Assembly (NCBI RefSeq): GCF_042701255.1
Contig: NZ_CP170554.1
Span: 868,001-932,000, forward strand
Length of the DNA stretch: 64,000 nt
Source: Tahibacter sp042701255
GTDB lineage: Bacteria > Pseudomonadota > Gammaproteobacteria > Xanthomonadales > Rhodanobacteraceae
Direction: 5' to 3'
This document shows, piece after piece, positions 58,279-64,000 of the stretch. Position 1 is the stretch's first letter. The number at the start of each line of letters is the position of its first letter. A program made the translations under genes and the position numbers. The notes under the pieces are model-generated. The model was not told the DNA's origin. It saw only the letters and a program-made list of their open reading frames with translations, and made no database searches.

Positions 58279-59313
58279 TCAGCTCATGCCGAGGAAGTGC
58301 TGCAGGATGTGATGGTGGTCTTCGAAGAATTGTTCTTCGAGATTCAGCGCTTCGGCCAGCGGCAGCCACTGCGCCTTGGCCGCGTCGTCGCCGCCGCGCA
58401 CGGGCGGCAGCGCGCCGCCGGCGAATTCGAAATGGAACGCATGGGTGATCGTGCGGCCGCGCTGCGAGCGGTCCGGATGATCGAACACGCGCTCGCCCTT
58501 GAGCGAGCCTTTGAGCACCGGCACCGGCAGCTTGAGCCGCGTTTCCTCGCGCAGTTCGCGCAGGCAGGCATCGAGCAGGGTCTCCTGCTGGCCGACGAAG
58601 CCGCCGGGCAGCGCGAACAGACCCTTGCCCGGTTCGGCGCCGCGGCGCACGAGCAGCACGTGGCCGCTGTGCACGACGACGGCGTCGACGGTGACGAAGG
58701 TCGGCGGGTAGGGCGCCGCTTCCCAGGCTTTGCGGTAATTGCGCAGGAAGTTGAACTCGCGCGCGAGCTGGGCATAGCCCGGCGTGCGCCGGAACGCTTC
58801 GAGCATGGCCGCGACCGGCGCCGGCAGGTTGGCGCGGATCAGCAGCTGGCCGCCTTCGTCGGCGCTGAACAGGTGCTCGCGGATCTCGGTCGCCGACAGC
58901 ACTTCGCAGTGCTGCACATTGCACAGTTCCCATTGGGGAAATTCGCGCAGGTAATAGCTCGATGCGTCCTTGTCGCGGCCGATCAGGCCGGTGCGCACGT
59001 CTTCTGCGGCGCCGTCGGCCTTGATCACTGCGGCGACCTGGCGCTGCACGGCGCCGATCCAGGCGGTTTCGTTGTACAGATGGTCGGCCAGCGGCTGTAT
59101 GCGCAGGCGTTCCGCGTCGGCGCCGGCTGCGGCGCGGATCATGACTTCGCGCTCGTTGGCGTTCCAGGGATTGCGCGTGCTGCGCGGTTTGCCGGCCGAG
59201 CCGACGAGGATGACGACGCGGTGCGCGATGCCCAGCGCCTGGCGCAGTACCGCGAGATGGCCGTTGTGGAACGGCTCGAAACGGCCGATGAAAACCAGAT
59301 AGTCGAAGCGCAC
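58279..59313 (-). CDS. nadM: Bifunctional NMN adenylyltransferase / Nudix hydrolase
   Basis: The 344-residue protein has an N-terminal nucleotidyltransferase with FIGRFEPFHNGHLAVL (the GxFxPxHxGH motif) and LSATEIREHL near residue 145, followed by a Nudix domain (about residues 200-340) with the Nudix box GGFVGQQETLLDACL then RELREETRL. It converts NMN to NAD; the Nudix part hydrolyses ADP-ribose-type compounds in characterised relatives. The start is GTG at 59313, with GAGGGA at good spacing. Together with nadV this completes nicotinamide salvage. It lies next to the palindrome upstream. Confidence 0.95.
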   Translation of the reverse strand: MRFDYLVFIGRFEPFHNGHLAVLRQALGIAHRVVILVGSAGKPRSTRNPWNANEREVMIRAAAGADAERLRIQPLADHLYNETAWIGAVQRQVAAVIKADGAAEDVRTGLIGRDKDASSYYLREFPQWELCNVQHCEVLSATEIREHLFSADEGGQLLIRANLPAPVAAMLEAFRRTPGYAQLAREFNFLRNYRKAWEAAPYPPTFVTVDAVVVHSGHVLLVRRGAEPGKGLFALPGGFVGQQETLLDACLRELREETRLKLPVPVLKGSLKGERVFDHPDRSQRGRTITHAFHFEFAGGALPPVRGGDDAAKAQWLPLAEALNLEEQFFEDHHHILQHFLGMS

Positions 59314-59364
59314 GGAGAATCCCTCGATGCAGTGATGGAACGCCGCGGTCTGTCCGCGACAGGT

Positions 59365-59387
59365 CTTATGCTACGAATGAGCATAAG
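59365..59387. promoter_or_regulatory. Palindromic operator candidate for the nadM-nadV unit
   Basis: CTTATGCT-seven bases-AGCATAAG is a perfect 8+8 palindrome in the only AT-rich part of this spacer, 52 bases before the nadM GTG. A dimeric repressor is the natural reader. NAD salvage operons in proteobacteria are commonly controlled by Nudix-related NrtR repressors; no regulator gene is in the window, so the identity is inference. Confidence 0.65.
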
Positions 59388-59508
59388 TGTCCACAAGAGG
59401 CTGGATGGGGGCATTTGCGGCCAACTTGCGCGAACTGTGGATTGCCGCGCGGGATAGCCGCGAACGGTGTCGCAATCGTGGGTCGTGGTGAATGCGGTTC
59501 GCCGCGGC

Positions 59509-62076
59509 TCAGACGACGACCGGTTCCTCGCCGGCCGGCCGGGCCGTGCGCAGGCGGTAGGTGTCACGGCCGCTGCCCTTGGCCGAGTACAGCGCCTGGT
59601 CGGCGACGGCGATCAAGGTGATCGGGTCGACGAGACCGCTGCTGACGGCGACGCCGACGCTGGTCGTGATGCGGATGCGGCCGGCGCTGGTCAGCACGTC
59701 GTCGTGCATCGCGACGACGAGCTTGGCCGCGACGGCTTCGGCGTCGGCATGCTGGAGCACGTCTTCGACGAGGATGACGAATTCGTCGCCGCCGAGACGC
59801 GCGACCATGTCTTGCTGGCGCACGTTGGCGACGAGCCGGCGCGCGAATTCAATGATGACCTCGTCGCCGACGCCGTGGCCGAGGCTGTCGTTGATGCGCT
59901 TGAAGTGGTCGATGTCGAGATAGAACAGCGCGAGCGGACGCTCGCTGCGCCGCGCGCGCGCCAGCGCCAGTTCCAGACGTTCCTGGAAATGACGCCGGTT
60001 GGCCACGCCGGTCATGCTGTCGAAGCGCGCGAGCCGCTCCAGCGCCTGCTCGGCCTGTTTCAGCGCGGTGATGTCGAAGGTCAGTGCGTAGAAGCCGCGC
60101 ACGCCGCCGTCCTCGCCACGGTCGGGCACGTAGTGCGACTGGAAATGGTAGTGCCGGCCGTGCAGTTCGATTTCGCCTTCGAAGCGCCCGGCTTCGCCGC
60201 GCAGCGCGGCTTCCGCATGGCCGCGCACGACCGAGTAGGCGGTGCCGCTGCCGGCGTCGGCCAGGTGCATGCCGATCAGATCCGCCGGCGCCAGGCCGAA
60301 TGCCTTGCGGTGATAGTCGTTGGCGAAGCGGTAGCGCAGGTCGGCATCGAACTGGGCGATCAGCGCCGGAATGTTGTCGGTCACCGCGAGCAGGCGGCGC
60401 TGGCTCTCGGCCAAGGCCTGCTCGGCCTGCACGCGCGCGGTGATGTCGCGGCCGGAATAGACGATCTCCACGCCGCTGCCGGCATCGGCCGCGACCACGC
60501 GCTGGGCCAGCGCCTCGATCCAGACGTAATGCCCGTCGCGATGGCGCGCGCGATAGGTCACCGTAGCCGTGCCGCCCGCGGCGACGAGCGCGGCGATGGC
60601 CTCGCGCAGCGGCACGCGGTCGTCCGGATGCACGAGCTCCCAGCGCGGTTCGGTCAGTTCCTCGGGGTCCAGGCCCAGCAGCTCGCGCGCCGACGGCGAG
60701 ACGTACAGGCGATGGCCGTCGGCGCGCATGCGCACGACGAGATCGCGCGAGTTGTCGGCCAGCATGCGGTAGCGCCGTTCGCTTTCGCGATAGCGGTCGT
60801 AGGCCAGCTGCAGGCGCTGCTTGGCGCGCCACTGCAGCAGGAAGAACGTCGCCAGCACGACGAGCATGATGCCGGCCAGCGCGATCAGCGCATTCGTCAG
60901 CCGGCTGGTATGCGCCATCGCCGCGGCGCGCTCGTCGGCGATCACCGCTTCCTGCTTGAGCCGCGCGAGTTCGATCTCGCTCTGCGCGTATTTGACGCGC
61001 GCCTCGAAGTCGGCCGCGGACTTGGCGCGGTCGGTCTCCTCGAGACTGCGGCTGAGCTCGATCTCTCGCAGGGTCAGCAGCTCCAGCTCGCTGCGCGTCG
61101 CGTGGCGATGGATTTCCACCGGGATCAGTTCGCGCAGCACGCGCAGTTCCTCGCGTCCCTGGTTGAGCCGGCGGAACGCTTCCAGCGCGAGACGCAGCTC
61201 GCTCGCCGCGGTGTCGGTGTCGGTCATGCCGGCCGCCACGCCGAGCACCTCGTGGGCCTGGCCGGCGACCTGTGCGTTCTTGAGCCGGTCGGCCAGCTCG
61301 AGCATGGCCTGGCCCGAGCGCAGCTGCGTCTCCACGTCGCCCTTGCTGCGAGCCACGCGCGCGGTTTCGAGGAACAGCTCGGCGCGCAGCTTGGGATCGT
61401 CGAGATCGCCGTACAGCTGATGCGCGAGCGCCAGGGTCCGCTGCGCGGCGTCGGTGCGGCCGAGCTGGGCTTCCGCGCGCGCGCGGTTGCGCAGCAGGCG
61501 CACGCGCGTGGCGGCGCCGACGTCGGCGTCGAGTGCCAGGCCGCGTTCGGCGTAGTCGATCGCGAGCGCATGCTTGCCGAGCGAATAGCTCAGTGACGAA
61601 TACGCCAGGAAGACGTCGGCTTCCAGGGTCGTATTGGGCGCGACCTGCAATTGCTGCTGCGCCTGGCCGAGCAGGTGTTCGCCGCGGGAGAAGTCCTGCA
61701 GCGCGATGCTCGCGCGTGCGTCGGCGAGCAGGCTGCGGATGTTCAGCACGACGTCGCCGGCCGCGGTCGCCGCGTCGTGTGCGCGGCTGCCGGCGTCGCG
61801 CTGGCAGTCCCAGTCGGCGATGACGCGGCAGGCGTTGGCGCGGGCCAGTTGCAGCAGCGCGAGCTCGTGCAGGTCGCCGCGCTTCTGCGCGGCGTCGATC
61901 AGCGGAGGCAGCTCGGCGATGACGCGCTCGGGCTCGACCAGAGCATGGGTCTCCAGCGGGTGGCGCGGCAGGTCGGCGGCGGCGGCCGTCGCCATCGCGG
62001 CGGCCAGCACGAGCGGTGCCAGCCAGGGACGCCGCGACCGCGCCAATGCAACGCTACGCCAATCCGCTCGCTTCAT
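59509..62076 (-). CDS. TPR-PAS-PAS-GGDEF diguanylate cyclase
   Basis: The 855-residue membrane protein has an N-terminal signal or helix (LAPLVLAAAMATAAAA), a TPR-like periplasmic sensor region (about 55-330), a membrane helix (LIALAGIMLVVLATFFLLQW, near 390-410), two PAS domains (about 425-545 and 550-670) and a C-terminal GGDEF domain with an intact GGDEF at 762-766. An inhibitory-site RxxD (RQQD) lies five residues before GGDEF, so product feedback by cyclic di-GMP is expected. It makes cyclic di-GMP from GTP in response to an unknown periplasmic signal. It is divergent from recC across 190 bases. Confidence 0.94.
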   Translation of the reverse strand: MKRADWRSVALARSRRPWLAPLVLAAAMATAAAADLPRHPLETHALVEPERVIAELPPLIDAAQKRGDLHELALLQLARANACRVIADWDCQRDAGSRAHDAATAAGDVVLNIRSLLADARASIALQDFSRGEHLLGQAQQQLQVAPNTTLEADVFLAYSSLSYSLGKHALAIDYAERGLALDADVGAATRVRLLRNRARAEAQLGRTDAAQRTLALAHQLYGDLDDPKLRAELFLETARVARSKGDVETQLRSGQAMLELADRLKNAQVAGQAHEVLGVAAGMTDTDTAASELRLALEAFRRLNQGREELRVLRELIPVEIHRHATRSELELLTLREIELSRSLEETDRAKSAADFEARVKYAQSEIELARLKQEAVIADERAAAMAHTSRLTNALIALAGIMLVVLATFFLLQWRAKQRLQLAYDRYRESERRYRMLADNSRDLVVRMRADGHRLYVSPSARELLGLDPEELTEPRWELVHPDDRVPLREAIAALVAAGGTATVTYRARHRDGHYVWIEALAQRVVAADAGSGVEIVYSGRDITARVQAEQALAESQRRLLAVTDNIPALIAQFDADLRYRFANDYHRKAFGLAPADLIGMHLADAGSGTAYSVVRGHAEAALRGEAGRFEGEIELHGRHYHFQSHYVPDRGEDGGVRGFYALTFDITALKQAEQALERLARFDSMTGVANRRHFQERLELALARARRSERPLALFYLDIDHFKRINDSLGHGVGDEVIIEFARRLVANVRQQDMVARLGGDEFVILVEDVLQHADAEAVAAKLVVAMHDDVLTSAGRIRITTSVGVAVSSGLVDPITLIAVADQALYSAKGSGRDTYRLRTARPAGEEPVVV

Positions 62077-62266
62077 CGTTGGCCGGGTTCAGGAGACCGC
62101 CAGATAGGCCGCAGCGTAACCGCAGCGCCTGGCCCGGCTGTTAAGCCGCCGTGATGACGAACGGGCGGCGAGCGGGAATGACCGGCACCGGCGCAGGGCC
62201 GTCATCGCTGTCGCCGCGGCGGCGGCATGCGCTAGGCTTCGCGTCGGTCATCGAGCCCGCGGGTCC

Positions 62267-64000
62267 ATGCAGCACGGAATCATCGTCTATCGCGCCAGCC
62301 GGCTGGAGGCGCTGCTGCCGCCGCTGCTGAGCCTGATGGACGCGGCGCCACCGGCGCAGGCGCTGCAGCCGTTCGACGTGATCGCCGCGCATCCGGGCAT
62401 CCGCCAATGGCTGGCCCGCGCGATCGCGCGGCGTCGCGGCTCGGGCGGTGTCGCCGCCAATCTGTCGATAGAACTGCCCAGCGCCTGGCTCGACCGGCTC
62501 GCGCAGCGTCTGCTCGGCGAATCCGTCGTCGCGTTGCGGCCGTACCGGCGCGAGGCACTGCGCTGGCGCATCCACGAACTGCTGGCCGAGATCGACGATC
62601 CGGCCGTGCGGCGCTATCTGCACGGCCTGGACGCGCCGCGCCGCCGCTTCCAGCTGGCCGACCGCATCGCCGCGATCTACACGCGCTATCTCGTCTATCG
62701 GCCCGACTGGCTGCAGGCCTGGAGCGCCGGCCGCGACGACCATCCCGCACCCACGTTCCTCGCGCCGCTGTGGCGCCGCCTGCGCGCGCAGATTGCCCAG
62801 CCGCATCGCGGCGAGCGCCTGACCACGCTGCTGCGTGCGCTCGACATGGCCGCACCCGGCGTGGTTTCCGAAGAGCCGCTGCACGTGTTCGGCATCAGCC
62901 ATCTCGCGCCGACCGAGTTCGCGACCCTGCGCGCGGTCGCGCGGCGCCGGCCCGTCGTGCTCTACGTGCCCGATCCCTGCCGCGAATACTGGGCTGGCCT
63001 CAAGCCCGAGCGCGCGTACCTGGCCGAGCTCGCGCAGCTCGGCGCGTTCTCCGAGGCGTCCGAGCAGCAGTTCCTGGGCCTGAGCCATCCGCTGCTCGCG
63101 AGCTGGGGCCGGCTCGGCCAGCATTTCATGCTCGCGCTGTCCGGCGCCGACGACGTCGCCGTCGACATACGCCACAGCGAGGACGAACAGCCCGCGGCGG
63201 AAGGCGACCGCCTCGCGCGGCTGCAGGACAGCATCCGCCAGCTCGACGTCGCGCTGCTCGCGCCGGCCGTCGCCGATGCGACGCGCGAACGCGAGGACCG
63301 CAGCCTGCGCGTGCATGCCTGCCATACGCGGCTGCGCGAGCTCGAAGTGCTGCGCGACGCACTGCTGCGCGAGCGCGAGGCGCGGCCGGATCTGAAGCCT
63401 TCCGACATCGTCGTGATGGCGCCGGACATCCAGGCCTACGTGCCGCTGCTGCCGGCCGTGTTCGGCGAACCGGGCCGCGCCCACGGCGCGCTGCCGTATC
63501 ACCTGGCCGACGTGCCGGTGCTGCGCAGCCATCCGCTGCTGCTCGCGTTCACGACCCTGCTCGATCTGCCGCAGACGCGCCTGAGCGCGGCGCAGGTGCT
63601 GGATCTGCTCGCCGTCGAGGAGGTCGCGCGCGCGCTCGGCCTGGATGCGGCCGGCGTGGAGCGTCTGTCCGAATGGATCGCGCGCAGCCGCGTGGCCTGG
63701 GCGCTGGATCCGGAATTCCGCCGCCGCTTCGGCGTGCCGGCCATCCCCGAACACACCTTCGCCTGGGGCATGGACCGGCTGATCGCCGGCTATCTGCTCG
63801 GCACCGACGAGGACGACGAAGCGCAGGCGCTGACCCTGCCCGACGGCGACGTGCTCGTGCCGGTCGAAGGCGTGCACGGGGTGCAGGCCGAGGCGCTCGG
63901 CGCGCTCGACCGGCTGCTGCAACTGCTGGCCGAGTTCTGCCGCGACACGCAGCAGCGCCGCAGGCTCCGCGCCTGGGCGCAGCGCTGCGAGGCGCTGATC
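62267..64000 (+). CDS. recC: Exodeoxyribonuclease V subunit gamma, N-terminal part (runs off the window)
   Basis: A 578-codon frame open to the window end starts at ATG 62267 (MQHGIIVYRASRLEALL). It matches RecC, the Chi-recognising subunit of RecBCD: FDVIAAHPGIRQWLARAIA, VAANLSIELPSAWLDRLA, the LHVFGISHLAPTEFATLRAV segment and SLRVHACHTRLRELEVL, all typical. RecBCD processes double-strand DNA ends for repair and degrades foreign linear DNA. recB and recD should follow outside the window. The upstream spacer is divergent from the diguanylate cyclase gene. Confidence 0.92.
   Translation, partial: MQHGIIVYRASRLEALLPPLLSLMDAAPPAQALQPFDVIAAHPGIRQWLARAIARRRGSGGVAANLSIELPSAWLDRLAQRLLGESVVALRPYRREALRWRIHELLAEIDDPAVRRYLHGLDAPRRRFQLADRIAAIYTRYLVYRPDWLQAWSAGRDDHPAPTFLAPLWRRLRAQIAQPHRGERLTTLLRALDMAAPGVVSEEPLHVFGISHLAPTEFATLRAVARRRPVVLYVPDPCREYWAGLKPERAYLAELAQLGAFSEASEQQFLGLSHPLLASWGRLGQHFMLALSGADDVAVDIRHSEDEQPAAEGDRLARLQDSIRQLDVALLAPAVADATREREDRSLRVHACHTRLRELEVLRDALLREREARPDLKPSDIVVMAPDIQAYVPLLPAVFGEPGRAHGALPYHLADVPVLRSHPLLLAFTTLLDLPQTRLSAAQVLDLLAVEEVARALGLDAAGVERLSEWIARSRVAWALDPEFRRRFGVPAIPEHTFAWGMDRLIAGYLLGTDEDDEAQALTLPDGDVLVPVEGVHGVQAEALGALDRLLQLLAEFCRDTQQRRRLRAWAQRCEALI

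Overview
The window is GC-rich, densely coded DNA from a gammaproteobacterium of the Lysobacterales (Xanthomonadales) type, plausibly Rhodanobacteraceae. The support is the gene set: a plant/alphaproteobacterial-type glutamate-cysteine ligase, two TIGR02999-like ECF sigma factors each overlapping a Ser/Thr kinase with C-terminal helical repeats, DUF3011 and RebB proteins, and many secreted proteins. This is inference from gene families, not a marker-gene assignment. No rRNA, tRNA, CRISPR array, insertion sequence or integrase was seen.

Layout. 1-9042 (all minus strand): the start of an unknown gene, then an oligopeptide-binding protein and a permease, followed by a tight group encoding a PA-IL-lectin-like protein, a giant S8 serine protease fused to an HExxH metalloprotease, and a ComEC-like metallo-beta-lactamase (MBL) protein with a Lys/Ala-rich tail. 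Three reading-frame breaks lie within 5.3 kb here (near 1510, 5802 and 6794), each in a low-complexity GC tract. 9328-19290: gshA, a secreted beta-helix protein, and two oppositely oriented ECF sigma/kinase modules around a small secreted protein. 19512-31429: PEP carboxylase, an orphan RebB R-body protein divergent from a site-2 protease carrying two SUKH domains, a TolB-propeller/amidohydrolase, two small unknown genes and a tandem DUF3011 protein. 31481-38698 (minus): a secreted PI-PLC-like phosphodiesterase with ricin lectin domain, two unknown genes, then a five-gene unit (isochorismatase-like hydrolase, XapX, amidohydrolase, DoxX, AlgE-type porin) divergent from a LysR regulator. 40170-48694: M28 peptidase, DUF6151, DsbA-like, Old Yellow Enzyme, NTF2-like, several small zinc-finger or membrane unknowns, and a 216-bp direct repeat pair. 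48970-54175: RND efflux pump with adaptor, and bioD. 54355-64000: RDD protein, free Met-sulfoxide reductase, TfoX-C protein, a degenerate GyrB-ATPase-like protein, the nadM-nadV NAD salvage pair preceded by a palindromic operator candidate, a TPR-PAS-GGDEF diguanylate cyclase, and the start of recC.

Most of the window is chromosomal housekeeping and envelope genes. The best candidates for undescribed biology are the lectin/dual-protease/MBL group, the S2P-SUKH fusion next to RebB, and the stand-alone GyrB-like pseudo-ATPase. Functions given for these are hypotheses.
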